NCBI GenBank assembly: GCA_947170495.1
Contig: CAMVUB010000012.1
Span: forward strand, 1-55,334
DNA from: an uncultured Prevotellaceae bacterium
GTDB taxonomy: Bacteria; Bacteroidota; Bacteroidia; Bacteroidales; Bacteroidaceae
Direction: 5' to 3'
DNA: 55,334 nucleotides
The notes under the pieces were generated by a model. That model saw nothing but the letters and a program-made list of their open reading frames with translations, did no database searches and was not told where the DNA came from. A program made the translations under genes and the position numbers. This document shows positions 44,656-55,281 of the stretch, piece after piece. Every line of letters starts with the position of its first letter. Position 1 is the stretch's first letter.

Positions 44656-46319
44656 TTCTGTTCACAGCCTGCTCCTCCCCCTCCGTCCCCGAGCAATTCG
44701 TTGAGGCTGACGCATCCCCCACCATTTACCCCGATTACATCGGTGTCATCGTGCCCGTGAACATTGCTCCGCTCCACTTTCACATCGATCACGATGCTGA
44801 AGTCACCGACTTCGTCACCCGCTTCACAGCCGGCGGCGAGGAATGGACGCTTGGCGGCGAGGATGTGCGCCCAGGGCTGAAGCGCTGGCATCAGATGGTG
44901 GAGCGAGCCCTCGCTGCCGACGGCACCATCAGCATCGAGGTCTTCATCAAGGACAACGGTCAATGGCAACGCCAGAAGCCCTTCGACATCACGGTCTCGG
45001 CAGACAGCATCGACCCCTACATCTCCTACCGCCTCATCTCGCCCTCCTACGTCACCTACGAGGACCTCACCCTCAACCAGCGTTGTCTGGAGAACTTCGA
45101 CGAGCGCCTCATCTATGGCAACATGATCAACAGCGATGAGAAGGACGGTCAATGCATCAACTGTCACCACGCACAGTGGTACAACCCCAATCGCATACAG
45201 TTTCATGTGCGCCAGTACCTCGGCGGCACCGTCATCGCCTACGATGGCAAGCTCGAGAAAGTCAACCTCAAGACCGACAGCACCATCTCCGCCGGTGTCT
45301 ATCCCACATGGCATCCCACAAAGCCCTGGATTGTCTATTCCACCAACAACACCGGCCAGAGTTTCCACACGCGCGACGTACAAAAGATTGAGGTGCAGGA
45401 CACCAAGTCGAACCTCATCTTCTACGACCTCGAAGCCAACACCGTGACGCCCATCACACGCGACACCACCGACTTCGACTGCTTCCCCTTTTGGAGCCCC
45501 GACGGCAAGTACATCTACTACGTTAGCGCCCATTGGGAAAAGCGCGACACCGTGCAGATGGACTTCGAGCTCATCAAGAACTACAAGGAAGTGCAGTACA
45601 ACCTCTACCGCAAGCCGTTCGATGAGCAGACCCGCACCTTCGGACCGCGCCAGCTCATCTATGATGCTGTAGCCCGCAACCGCAGCGTCACCCTTCCCCG
45701 CGTTTCGCCCGACGGCCGCTGGCTAATGTTCACCGAGGGTAAGTTCGGTGTCTTCCATATCTGGCACAACGATGCTGACCTCTTCCTGATGGACCTCACA
45801 CAAGCTGAGCCTGTGGAGCCCACGCCCGTCACACGCTACAACGAGAACAATCTGCCCGCAGACATCCTGGCCCGCCTCGCCAACAACATCGAACGCGATG
45901 CCGCCATCGATAGCCTCAACGAAGCACAGGGCGCCTTGCACCCCCTGCCCGCACAGATTCGTCGCATCGACGAACTGAACTCCCCCGATGTGGAGAGCTG
46001 GCATTGCTGGTCCAGCAACGGTGCCTGGGTCATCTTCTCCTCGCGTCGCGATGATGGAAACTTCACACGCCCGTTCATCGCCCACCACGACGGCAAGGGC
46101 CATTTCTCGCGTCCCTTCGAACTCCCGCAGGACAACCCGCAGTACCACCGCGAGTTCATGCGCAGCTATAACATCCCCGAGTTCCTCAGTGGCCCCGTCA
46201 CCATCAAGCCGCAGGAGTTCGCCAAGGTCATCAAGAATGATGCCACGCCCGCCCAACTCCGCATCTCCGATCAAATCATCGACGGCCACACCGCCGCTTC
46301 ACCCAAAGCCCCAAAGTGA
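44568..46319 (+). CDS. PD40 beta-propeller lipoprotein with CxxCH motif
   Basis: A 583-residue exported protein. The signal is unusual: MNHLLSSVFHHLTSRQ, then the repeat-encoded LLPSLTGGVWGW, then VFLFTAC as lipobox (Cys35). The native signal may have begun within or before the element. Residues ~40-160 form a beta-domain. CINCHHAQ near residue 196 is a CxxCH heme c type motif. From ~235 on, TolB/PD40-like blades are seen (VYPTWHPTKPWIVYSTNN, DCFPFWSPDGKYIYYVSAHW, LPRVSPDGRWLMFTEGKFG, SWHCWSSNGAWVIFSSRRD). Similar proteins accompany DUF6057 genes in Bacteroidota. Whether heme is attached is not known. The next gene starts 2 nt after its stop. Confidence 0.75.
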   Translation: MNHLLSSVFHHLTSRQLLPSLTGGVWGWVFLFTACSSPSVPEQFVEADASPTIYPDYIGVIVPVNIAPLHFHIDHDAEVTDFVTRFTAGGEEWTLGGEDVRPGLKRWHQMVERALAADGTISIEVFIKDNGQWQRQKPFDITVSADSIDPYISYRLISPSYVTYEDLTLNQRCLENFDERLIYGNMINSDEKDGQCINCHHAQWYNPNRIQFHVRQYLGGTVIAYDGKLEKVNLKTDSTISAGVYPTWHPTKPWIVYSTNNTGQSFHTRDVQKIEVQDTKSNLIFYDLEANTVTPITRDTTDFDCFPFWSPDGKYIYYVSAHWEKRDTVQMDFELIKNYKEVQYNLYRKPFDEQTRTFGPRQLIYDAVARNRSVTLPRVSPDGRWLMFTEGKFGVFHIWHNDADLFLMDLTQAEPVEPTPVTRYNENNLPADILARLANNIERDAAIDSLNEAQGALHPLPAQIRRIDELNSPDVESWHCWSSNGAWVIFSSRRDDGNFTRPFIAHHDGKGHFSRPFELPQDNPQYHREFMRSYNIPEFLSGPVTIKPQEFAKVIKNDATPAQLRISDQIIDGHTAASPKAPK

Positions 46320-46321
46320 CA

Positions 46322-48770
<2,449 letters not shown>

Positions 48771-48784
<14 letters not shown>

Positions 48785-48930
48785 CCCCCTCTCCAAGGGG
48801 CGAGGAGGCATATATACTTTTGCAATTTTTTATATATGGAATCCCAACATACTATCTCAAACAACTCTTCCTCAAATTCTGCAGTATCCACTCCCCCTCG
48901 CCCCTTGGAGAGGGGGTTGGGGGGTGAGGT
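48771..48930 (+). repeat. Paired G-rich arms, locus 10 (DPP-IV to DHH junction)
   Basis: Left arm 48771-48809 (core CCTCTCCAAGGGGCGAGG) supplies the DPP-IV stop codon (TAA 48782-48784). Right arm 48890-48930 (core CCTCGCCCCTTGGAGAGG) is its inverse and is translated as TPPRPLERGLGGEV at the N-terminus of the next gene. The core is unlike other loci but the two arms match each other almost base for base. Confidence 0.9.
48815..48822 (+). promoter_or_regulatory. Possible promoter -7 element between two arms
   Basis: TACTTTTG fits TAnnTTTG and lies in the A/T-rich spacer of locus 10, 14 nt before the DHH gene start. No -33 box is seen because the upstream position is occupied by the arm. Weak support. 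Confidence 0.35.
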
Positions 48931-50038
48931 TCTCCTTACCCCAGAGCAAATCTCCCTTTGGCATCAGCTCCTCGCCGCTGCCCGCCACATCATCATCACC
49001 TGCCACCGTGGCCCCGACGGCGATGCCATTGGCTCCACGACGGCACTGGCCTCATGGCTCCGTCGCCACTACCCCGAAGCCGACATTCATATCGTGGCAC
49101 CTAACATCTTCCCCGACTTCCTCAAGTGGATTCCGGGCGCGAATGAAATCCTTATTTATGAAGGTCACGAAGAGGAGGTGCGCCCCGTCGTGGAAGCTGC
49201 CGACCTCGTCATCATGTGCGACCACGGCGAGCTCAAGCGCATGGCCACCCTCGGCGATGTCGTCCGCGACCACCCCACCCCCCGCATTATGATTGACCAC
49301 CATCTCAATCCTGAACCGGACATCGCCGACCTCGTCATCTCCCACCCCGACCTCTCCTCCACTTGCGAAGTGCTGCTGAGAGTTTTTTTGGAGACCCACC
49401 CCCTAACCCCTCCCGTGAGGGAGGGGAGTAAACAGTGTACAGAGGTGACAAGTGGAAACAAAAGTCTCCCCTTACGGGGAGATTTAGAGGGGTCTGAAGC
49501 CACCTCCATCTACACCGGCATGATGACCGACACTGGCGCCTTCACCTACGCCAGCAACCGCCCGGAGATCTATGAGCTCATCAGCATCCTCCTCTCCTGC
49601 GGCATCGACAAAGACAAGATCTACCGCAACATCTTCTTCACCTACAGCCCCAACCGCATGAAACTCATGGGCTACCTGCTCTATGTGAAGCTCGATGTGT
49701 GGAAGAAGGCGCACACCTCCATCATGACCTTCACCAACGCCGAGCGCCGCCGCTTCGGTGCCCTCAACGGCGACACCGAAGGCTTCGTGAACCTGCCACT
49801 GCAAATCCTGGGCATGAAGCTCTCCATCTTCCTGCGCGAGGACACCGAGCACCCCTGCATCCGCGTCAGCCTCCGCAGCGTCGATGACTTCCCCTGCAAC
49901 GAGATGGCCGCCGAGTTCTTCGGCGGCGGTGGCCACAAGAACGCCGCCGGCGGCGAAGTCTGGGGCACCATGGACGAAGCCCTCGCCCTCGTCAAGAAAG
50001 CCGTGCAGAAATACATGCCCCTGCTGAAAGCAGAATGA
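48836..50038 (+). CDS. DHH/DHHA1 phosphoesterase (NrnA-like) with repeat inserts
   Basis: A 400-residue cytosolic phosphoesterase, probably degrading nanoRNA, pAp or cyclic dinucleotides. DHH domain: TCHRGPDGDAIGS near residue 56, VIMCDHGEL, MIDHHLNPEPD (the DHH motif) near 154, and TDTGAFTYAS. DHHA1 domain: FREDTEHPCIRVSLRS-like segment (LREDTEHP, IRVSLRSVDD) and GGGGHKNAAGG near residue 362. The first 35 residues (MESQHTISNNSSSNSAVST then arm-encoded PPRPLERGLGGEV) are not family sequence. A second arm pair adds about 35 residues (~186-220, THPLTPPVREGS, SLPLRGDLEGSE) between LLRVFLE and ATSIYTGMM. Without these the length would be near the usual 340. The native start is uncertain. Confidence 0.88.
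   Translation: MESQHTISNNSSSNSAVSTPPRPLERGLGGEVLLTPEQISLWHQLLAAARHIIITCHRGPDGDAIGSTTALASWLRRHYPEADIHIVAPNIFPDFLKWIPGANEILIYEGHEEEVRPVVEAADLVIMCDHGELKRMATLGDVVRDHPTPRIMIDHHLNPEPDIADLVISHPDLSSTCEVLLRVFLETHPLTPPVREGSKQCTEVTSGNKSLPLRGDLEGSEATSIYTGMMTDTGAFTYASNRPEIYELISILLSCGIDKDKIYRNIFFTYSPNRMKLMGYLLYVKLDVWKKAHTSIMTFTNAERRRFGALNGDTEGFVNLPLQILGMKLSIFLREDTEHPCIRVSLRSVDDFPCNEMAAEFFGGGGHKNAAGGEVWGTMDEALALVKKAVQKYMPLLKAE
49392..49496 (+). repeat. Paired G-rich arms, locus 11, inside the DHH gene
   Basis: Left arm 49392-49430 (AGACCCACCCCCTAACC, then the 20-bp CCCCTCCCGTGAGGGAGGGG). Right arm about 49462-49496 (TCTCCCCTTACGGGGAGA ... GGGGTCT). Both and the spacer are translated. The right arm is more diverged than in other pairs. 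Confidence 0.85.
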
Positions 50039-50071
50039 AAAGTGAAAGAATGAAAAGTGAAAAATAATAAT
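50033..50071 (+). repeat. GAATGAAAAGTGAAA repeat at the DHH stop
   Basis: GAATGAAAAGTGAAA occurs twice in a row (50033 and 50049), then an A/T tail. The first unit contains the DHH TGA stop (50036-50038). It fills the gap to the GH105 gene. A related A-rich run lies in that gene at 52409-52441. Confidence 0.75.
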
Positions 50072-50086
50072 ATGAACAAAATAACT

Positions 50087-52648
50087 ATGAAAAAGCTACT
50101 CTCCCTTCTTGTCCTGTTTGTTGCGACTATGTCGCAACCCCTCCCAATCCACGCCGATGAACTATCCTACGACGGCGGACCTCTTACTGAAGCCACCCAG
50201 CGCTCCGGCAAAGTCTTGGACATGATTATCAAGGCCAACAACTACTGGCAGGAGCATAACACCCCCTACGTGCGTTCCTTCTGGGACCATGCCGCCTACC
50301 ACACCGGCAACATGGAGGCTTACCGCCTCACGGGCCGCGCCGACTGGTACGCCTACACCGACAAATGGTGCCGCCACAATGAGTGGAAGGGTGCCAAGAG
50401 CGATGACCGCGCCAACTGGAAGTACAAGACCTACGGCGAGGGCCACGACTTCGTGCTCTTCGGCGACTGGCAGATCTGCTTCCAGACATACATCGACATG
50501 TATAACCTCGTGCCCGCGCCCTACAAGGTAGCCCGCGCCATCGAGGTGATGAGCCACGAATGCTCCATGACCGACACCCATTTCTGGTGGTGGGCCGACG
50601 CCCTCTACATGGTCATGCCCGTGATGACGAAGATGTACAAGCTCACCGGTGAAATCAAGTATTTGGACAAACTCACGGACAACTTCCTGTGGAGCGACAG
50701 TCTGATGTACGACAAGGACGAGCAGCTCTACTACCGCGATGCCAAGTACATCTACCCGAAGGTCAAGACCGCCTGCAACGACGGCAAGAGTTTCTGGGCA
50801 CGTGGCGACGGCTGGGTTCTCGCCGGCCTCGCCAAGGTGTTGGCCGACATGCCCCACGACTACAAGAACCGCGCCATCTTCGTGCAGCGCTTCCGCGAAC
50901 TCGCCGAGGGTGTAGCCCGTGTGCAGCGCCCCGGTGGCTACTGGAGCCGTTCCATGCTCTGCGAGGACGATGCCCCCGGACCCGAGACCTCCGGCACCGC
51001 CTTCTTCACCTATGGTATGCTCTGGGGCGTCAACAACGGCTACCTCGACAAGGCCACCTACGCCCCCGTCATCCAAAAAGCTTGGAAATATCTCTCTGAG
51101 ACCGCCCTGCAGCCCGACGGCAGCATCGGCTTCGTGCAGCCCATCGGCGAGAAGCCCGACCCCACCAAGACCGTCGATGCCCATTCCCAAGCCCCCTTCG
51201 GCACAGGCGCATGGCTCCTGGCCGCCTGCGAGATGGTGCGCTACATCAACGCCGATCCCCTCTACAGACCCACCCCCAACCCCTCCCGTCAGGGAGGGGA
51301 TCCCCTCCCCCTTACGGGGGAGGACGGGAGAGGGTCTTCCATCTACCACCACACCCCCACTACCCCCTCCGCTATGGGCTCCGTTAACGGCGGATCGTCC
51401 GCCGTTTCCCTCACCGGCGCCCCCTCCCCTGCCGACCCCATGCTCCGCTACCGCGGCCACGAGAATTTCGGCAGCTACGAGATTGCCAACCCCACCGATG
51501 AGAACATCGCGCAGGTCATCGAGATCGGCAATATGGAGGCCATGAAGCGCTCCAACTGCGCCGTCGCCCGCGAGTTCTTCCTCCTCGACGCTGACCGCAA
51601 CGAAGTCCCCTATCAGATCACCCACGACGGCCGCATCCTCGTCTTCTGCAGCGTGCGCCCCCATAGCAGCATCACCCTCACCATGTACAAAGGCCAGCCC
51701 CTCGACTACGAGCTCACCTGCAACGGACGCATCTACCCCAACCGCTGGGATGACCTTGTGTGGGAGAACGACCGCTGCGCATGGCGCTTCTACGGCCCCG
51801 GAGCCCATAAGAACATGAAGAACCAGGCCTATGGCTTCGACACCTTCGTCAAGAACACCCCCCACCCCATTCAGGACCAGCTCTACCACAACGAGCTCAC
51901 CTCCTACGGCGTCCACGAGCAGATGAAGAAAGCTGGGCGCGGCGGCGAATGGAACGAAGTCCACCGCGGATACACCTACCACCGCAACCACGGTGCCGGC
52001 ATGGATGCCTACACCGTTGGTGCCACCCTCGGCGCCGGTGCCGCTGCACTTGTGGCAAAGGACGGCTCACTGCTCTATCCGCTCTACTATGAGAAAGCCG
52101 AGATCCTCGACAACGGCCCCCTCCGCTTCACTGTCCGCATGACCATGCCCCGGCAGAGCCTGAACGGCGACAGCATCCGCGAGATCCGCCTCATCACCCA
52201 GGACTGTGGCAGCCATTTCGCCCGTGTGGAAGTCACCTATGAAGGTATCACCAAGCCCACCCCCGTCTGCACCGGCATCGTCGTACATGACAGCAACCCC
52301 AACGGCTATGTCCTCAACAAGAATGAGGGCTTCGTCACCTATGCCGAAGCTCTCGACCACCCCAATGTCATGAACGGCGAGCATTATCTCGGCATCTTCT
52401 TGCCTCCAATGAAAAATGAAAAATTAAAAACGAAAAATGAGGTGAAGTTCGTGCCGTTGAAGGAGAAGCGCGCCGGCGGCATCGGCCATGCCATCCTGCA
52501 GACCACCTACGCCCCCGGCCAGCCCTTCGTCTATTACACCGGCTCGGCCTGGAGTCAGTACGACGTCCCCACCCACGCCATCTGGCAGGAAACGCTGCGC
52601 CACGAACGACGCATCCTGCAGAACGGCCTCCAACTCATAGAGCACTAA
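50087..52648 (+). CDS. Two-domain GH105 unsaturated glucuronyl hydrolase + DUF4861
   Basis: An 853-residue exported enzyme. After the signal (MKKLLSLLVLFVATMSQPLPIHA), residues ~25-400 are a GH105/YteR-like (alpha/alpha)6 barrel: FWDHAAYHTGNMEAY with the catalytic-type Asp region, THFWWWADALYMVMPVM, FWARGDGWVLAGLAKVL, GYWSRSMLCEDDAPGPETSGTAFFTYGM. The family cleaves unsaturated uronic acids from lyase products of rhamnogalacturonan. Residues ~460-853 match the DUF4861 pattern (YELTCNGRIYPNRWDDLVWENDRCAWRFYGPG, written in parts; HRGYTYHRNHGAGMDAYTVG). The linker (~393-445) is built almost wholly of repeats. A further MKNEKLKTKNE insert is near residue 777. ATG 50072 is an alternative start. 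Confidence 0.85.
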   Translation: MKKLLSLLVLFVATMSQPLPIHADELSYDGGPLTEATQRSGKVLDMIIKANNYWQEHNTPYVRSFWDHAAYHTGNMEAYRLTGRADWYAYTDKWCRHNEWKGAKSDDRANWKYKTYGEGHDFVLFGDWQICFQTYIDMYNLVPAPYKVARAIEVMSHECSMTDTHFWWWADALYMVMPVMTKMYKLTGEIKYLDKLTDNFLWSDSLMYDKDEQLYYRDAKYIYPKVKTACNDGKSFWARGDGWVLAGLAKVLADMPHDYKNRAIFVQRFRELAEGVARVQRPGGYWSRSMLCEDDAPGPETSGTAFFTYGMLWGVNNGYLDKATYAPVIQKAWKYLSETALQPDGSIGFVQPIGEKPDPTKTVDAHSQAPFGTGAWLLAACEMVRYINADPLYRPTPNPSRQGGDPLPLTGEDGRGSSIYHHTPTTPSAMGSVNGGSSAVSLTGAPSPADPMLRYRGHENFGSYEIANPTDENIAQVIEIGNMEAMKRSNCAVAREFFLLDADRNEVPYQITHDGRILVFCSVRPHSSITLTMYKGQPLDYELTCNGRIYPNRWDDLVWENDRCAWRFYGPGAHKNMKNQAYGFDTFVKNTPHPIQDQLYHNELTSYGVHEQMKKAGRGGEWNEVHRGYTYHRNHGAGMDAYTVGATLGAGAAALVAKDGSLLYPLYYEKAEILDNGPLRFTVRMTMPRQSLNGDSIREIRLITQDCGSHFARVEVTYEGITKPTPVCTGIVVHDSNPNGYVLNKNEGFVTYAEALDHPNVMNGEHYLGIFLPPMKNEKLKTKNEVKFVPLKEKRAGGIGHAILQTTYAPGQPFVYYTGSAWSQYDVPTHAIWQETLRHERRILQNGLQLIEH
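50112..50138 (+). repeat. Signal-peptide hairpin repeat, copy 2 (GH105 gene)
   Basis: TCCTGTTTGTTGCGAC, loop TAT, GTCGCAAC: 8-bp perfect stem 50120-50127 / 50131-50138. Encodes LFVATMSQ in the signal peptide, at the same relative place as copy 1 in lacZ. Confidence 0.6.
51266..51338 (+). repeat. Back-to-back G-rich arms, locus 12, in the GH105 linker
   Basis: Left arm 51266-51300 (AGACCCACCCCCAACC, CCCCTCCCGTCAGGGAGGGG) and right arm 51302-51338 (CCCTCCCCCTTACGGGGGAGG ... GGGTCTT) abut with no spacer. Translated as RPTPNPSRQGGDPLPLTGEDGR in the domain linker (given over the two arms). Confidence 0.82.
51382..51406 (+). repeat. 25-bp hairpin repeat, copy 4, in the GH105 linker
   Basis: CCGTT then the stem AACGGCGG (51386-51393) / CCGCCGTT (51399-51406), loop ATCGT. 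In frame, encoding SVNGGSSAV, 44 nt after the arm pair. Confidence 0.75.
52409..52441 (+). repeat. A-rich GAAAAATGA repeat inside the GH105 gene
   Basis: GAAAAATGAAAAATTAAAAA then CGAAAAATGAG. Translated as MKNEKLKTKNE between FLPP and VKFVPLKEK in the DUF4861 part. It has very low GC content beside GC-rich sequence. Confidence 0.7.
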
Positions 52649-52651
52649 AAA

Positions 52652-54250
52652 ATGAAGAAACTTTCGATTACAGCGTTACTGGCGGCTCTCTGCATGAGCG
52701 CCGGCGCACAGAAAGCCGATGTGGCCGTGAAGACCGGCACGTTCGGCAACGACTACGAGTCACTCAGCACATGGCAATGCCCCGAATGGTTCAAGGATGC
52801 TAAGTTCGGCATCTGGGCACACTGGGGCCCGCAGTGCCAGGCCGAGGACGGCGACTGGTATGCCCGCTTCATGTACTATGAAGGCAGCGGGCAGTACAAC
52901 TTCCACGTGAGCCACTTCGGCAACCCCGCCACCTTCGGTCTCAAAGACCTCTGCAACGCCTGGAAAGCCGAACAGTGGAACCCGCAGGAGCTGGTGAACC
53001 TCTACAAGAGCGTGGGCGCCCGCTACTTCATGGTACTGGGCAACCACCACGACAACTTCGACCTTTGGGATTCACCCTATCAGGAATGGAACTCTGTGAA
53101 CGTAGGCCCTAAGAAAGACCTTGTCAAGGGCTGGAGCGAAGCCTGCAAGGCCGCGGGCCTGCCACTGGGCGTCAGCATCCATGCCTCGCACGCCTGGACA
53201 TGGCTGGAGCCGTCGCAGAAGTTCGACGGCAACCTCACCAAGGCGGACGGCGCAGGAGAGTGGTGGGAAGGCCTCGACCCGCAGGAACTCTACGCACAGA
53301 ACCACCCCCACTCCACGGGTTGGGAGCAGAGCAGAACCATTCACAGCCAGTGGGACTGGGGCAACGGCGCCAGCCTGCCCTCGGCAGCCTATAAGCAGAA
53401 ATTCCAGAACCGTGTGCTGCAGCTCATCAACGACTACAACCCCGACCTCCTCTACTTCGACGACACCGCCATGCCCTTCTACGGCTGCGATGAACAGGTG
53501 GGAAAGAACATCCTGCAACACTACTACAACCACAGCGCCGCGCAGCATGGCGGACAGCAGCAGGTGGTGGTGACGGGCAAACAGCTCACCCCCGAACAGA
53601 AAGACTACATGATGTGGGATGTGGAGCGCGGTGTCCCCGACCGTCCGCAGGAGGCCTACTGGCAGACCTGCACCTGCATCGGACAGTGGCACTACGACCA
53701 GAACGTTTATAACAGAAACGGCTACAAGAGCGGTGCCACCGTCATCCGGATGCTCATCGATGTCGTCTCCAAGAACGGCAACCTCCTCCTCAACATCCCC
53801 GTCCGCGGCAACGGCAGCATCGACGACAAGGAACGTCAGGTGCTGGCCGACATCAAGGCATGGATGGACATCAACGGCGAGAGCATCTACGGCACCCGCA
53901 TGTGGAAGACCTTCGGCGAAGGCCCGCTGGCCGAAGCCGCCAACCCCATGAACGCCCAAGGCTTCAACGAGGGACAGAAGTACTCGGCACAGGACGTGCG
54001 CTATGTGCAGGCTCCCCATGCCCAGAAGGGCGCCACCACCGTCTATGCCACCATCATGGCATGGCCCGCAGCCGGCAGTTTCACCTTCAAAGCCCTCGCC
54101 AAGTCCCCCGACTGCGGTAAGGTCAAAGCCGTGACCCTCCTCGGCGGTGGCAAGGTGAAGTTCAAGCAGCACGAGGGCGGCCTCACCGTGCAGGTTCCCA
54201 CTACCCATCCCAACGACATCGCCCCCGTCTTCCGCATCACCGTGAAGTGA
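52652..54250 (+). CDS. GH29 alpha-L-fucosidase
   Basis: A 532-residue exported enzyme that removes alpha-L-fucose from glycans. Signal MKKLSITALLAALCMSAGAQ. GH29 barrel segments: CPEWFKDAKFGIWAHWGPQC, EQWNPQELVNLYKSVGARYFMVLGNHHDNFDLWDS (written in full family order), GVSIHASHAWTW, and the nucleophile Asp in DLLYFDDTAMPFYG near residue 273. After a WQTCTCIGQWHYDQN segment, VSKNGNLLLNIPVRGNGSIDD is typical. A small C-terminal beta domain follows. The start is 3 nt after the GH105 stop, so both are probably made together. With GH105 this fits breakdown of fucosylated pectin (RG-I/RG-II) or mucin-type chains. Confidence 0.92.
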   Translation: MKKLSITALLAALCMSAGAQKADVAVKTGTFGNDYESLSTWQCPEWFKDAKFGIWAHWGPQCQAEDGDWYARFMYYEGSGQYNFHVSHFGNPATFGLKDLCNAWKAEQWNPQELVNLYKSVGARYFMVLGNHHDNFDLWDSPYQEWNSVNVGPKKDLVKGWSEACKAAGLPLGVSIHASHAWTWLEPSQKFDGNLTKADGAGEWWEGLDPQELYAQNHPHSTGWEQSRTIHSQWDWGNGASLPSAAYKQKFQNRVLQLINDYNPDLLYFDDTAMPFYGCDEQVGKNILQHYYNHSAAQHGGQQQVVVTGKQLTPEQKDYMMWDVERGVPDRPQEAYWQTCTCIGQWHYDQNVYNRNGYKSGATVIRMLIDVVSKNGNLLLNIPVRGNGSIDDKERQVLADIKAWMDINGESIYGTRMWKTFGEGPLAEAANPMNAQGFNEGQKYSAQDVRYVQAPHAQKGATTVYATIMAWPAAGSFTFKALAKSPDCGKVKAVTLLGGGKVKFKQHEGGLTVQVPTTHPNDIAPVFRITVK

Positions 54251-54281
54251 GGGAACTGCCATGTCTGTACGATGTTTATGT

Positions 54282-54592
54282 TCAGCCGATGAACCTCAAC
54301 TTCCTGCGGTTGCCGCTTTCAAGCACGGCGAAGTGGAGCCAGATGGCGCCACGGGCGTTGCGCTCGATGAGGAGTTCGTCGAAGTCTGCGGTTGAATGAG
54401 CGCAAAGTGATGCTTGCATCTGCTTTGCCGAGTGTGAGCCGGCTCTAGCACCTGCGTCTGCAACGCCTGTGTCACCTCCACGATGTCTGCCAATACGCCC
54501 ATCAATCGGAACCTCGTCCCAGCCGTCAGTTCCTCACCCCTGACGGCTTCAATCTTAGCAAATAAGTCCTTAAATATTTCCATATTGTCCAT
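54282..54592 (-). pseudogene. Small unknown gene, apparently frameshifted
   Basis: Reading the minus strand from ATG 54592, the first ~47 residues (MDNMEIFKDLFAKIEAVRG, LTAGTRFRLMGVLADIVEVT) have good protein character. The frame then turns into a Ser/Thr/Pro-rich low-complexity run. In the next frame a sensible continuation appears, AGSHSAKQMQASLCAHSTAD, FDELLIERNARGAIWLHFAV, ending RRKLRFIG and a TGA at 54284-54282. The span is 311 nt, one short of a multiple of three, so a 1-nt deletion around 54450 is the simplest reading. I do not recognise the family. A promoter-like TACCTTTG (minus strand) lies about 85 nt upstream. A programmed frameshift or a sequencing error are alternatives. Confidence 0.5.
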
Positions 54593-54674
54593 AAAACAGC
54601 TTATGAGAATGTTAATAAATTAGTTAATTATCATGCTCTCCAGGCAACCCAAATTGAGGAGACGCAAAACGTGG

Positions 54675-54682
54675 CAAAGGTA
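54675..54682 (-). promoter_or_regulatory. -7 element for the 54592 minus-strand gene
   Basis: TACCTTTG on the minus strand (CAAAGGTA on +). No TTTG is found at the right distance. The implied leader is about 75 nt. Confidence 0.55.
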
Positions 54683-54741
54683 CAAACTTTTTCCCGAACT
54701 CCCACCATCATCCGCACATTATTATATGTTAAAAAAGCGCA

Positions 54742-54773
54742 CATAAAAGAAAGCGCCTCAGGGTGAGGCGCTT
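54742..54773 (-). terminator. Intrinsic terminator of the 54804 minus-strand gene
   Basis: AAGCGCCTCA / TGAGGCGCTT, a 10-bp perfect stem with a 3-nt loop. On the minus strand it is followed by TTCTTTTA. Confidence 0.8.
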
Positions 54774-54803
54774 GGGGATTATTATCATGCACTACACATG
54801 AGT

Positions 54804-55277
54804 TCATGAGGTAGAAAGGTGCTTGCAAATCTCCTCTGCCATGGCATTCAGTGCCACACAATCCGCGCGGCTGATATGCCTTTTACCGGCATCATACGGC
54901 CAAGGACTGAGGATAAGCAATCGGCCTGCGGCACAAGCTTCGAACAGCGAATCGGCAGGCTTATAGTAGTCGCGGAAACCATTGTCTGTAAGACAGATGA
55001 TGGGATGCCCTTCGTACATGAGCACCTGCTGCCGGCCTGCCGTTACTACCCACGGCAGCGGGTTGTCATCGAAGGCATAATGCGCTATGCCCTGCTCGTC
55101 GCCACGTGTGCAGAGCCTTACCTGATGATAGGGGTATCGTTGTCGTGTGGCCTCTACGGCCTCTTTCAGAATTGCTCCGTCCACATCATCCTGTAGGTGA
55201 AGTGTCAGTCGGACTGTTTGGCTCGACTCCTTGCCGGCCATGTTCAGGAAAACCCGTTCGCTTTGTAGTTGTTTCAT
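54804..55277 (-). CDS. Chimeric hypothetical protein (condensation-like N-part, DprA-like C-part)
   Basis: A 157-residue protein in two unlike halves. Residues ~1-85 (KQLQSERVFLNMAGKESSQ, VDGAILKEAVEATRQRYPYH, AFDDNPLPWVVTAGRQQ) resemble the N-terminus of condensation/alcohol-acetyltransferase-type domains, which normally run to over 400 residues. Residues ~93-157 (IICLTDNGFRDYYKPADSLF, EACAAGRLLILSPWPYD, ISRADCVALNAMAEEIC) resemble the end of a Rossmann-like DNA-processing protein. Neither half is complete, so the gene may be a fusion left by a deletion. Family calls are from memory of sequence style and are not firm. ATG 55277 is only 5 nt from a -7 box, so the true start may be the Met at 55241. 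Confidence 0.5.
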   Translation of the reverse strand: MKQLQSERVFLNMAGKESSQTVRLTLHLQDDVDGAILKEAVEATRQRYPYHQVRLCTRGDEQGIAHYAFDDNPLPWVVTAGRQQVLMYEGHPIICLTDNGFRDYYKPADSLFEACAAGRLLILSPWPYDAGKRHISRADCVALNAMAEEICKHLSTS

Positions 55278-55281
55278 GCGG

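Noticed and set aside
48815..48822. A firm promoter carried by the locus 10 element
   Set aside because: Only the -7 box fits and no -33 box is present. The spacers of other loci share no such motif. Kept only as a low-confidence feature.
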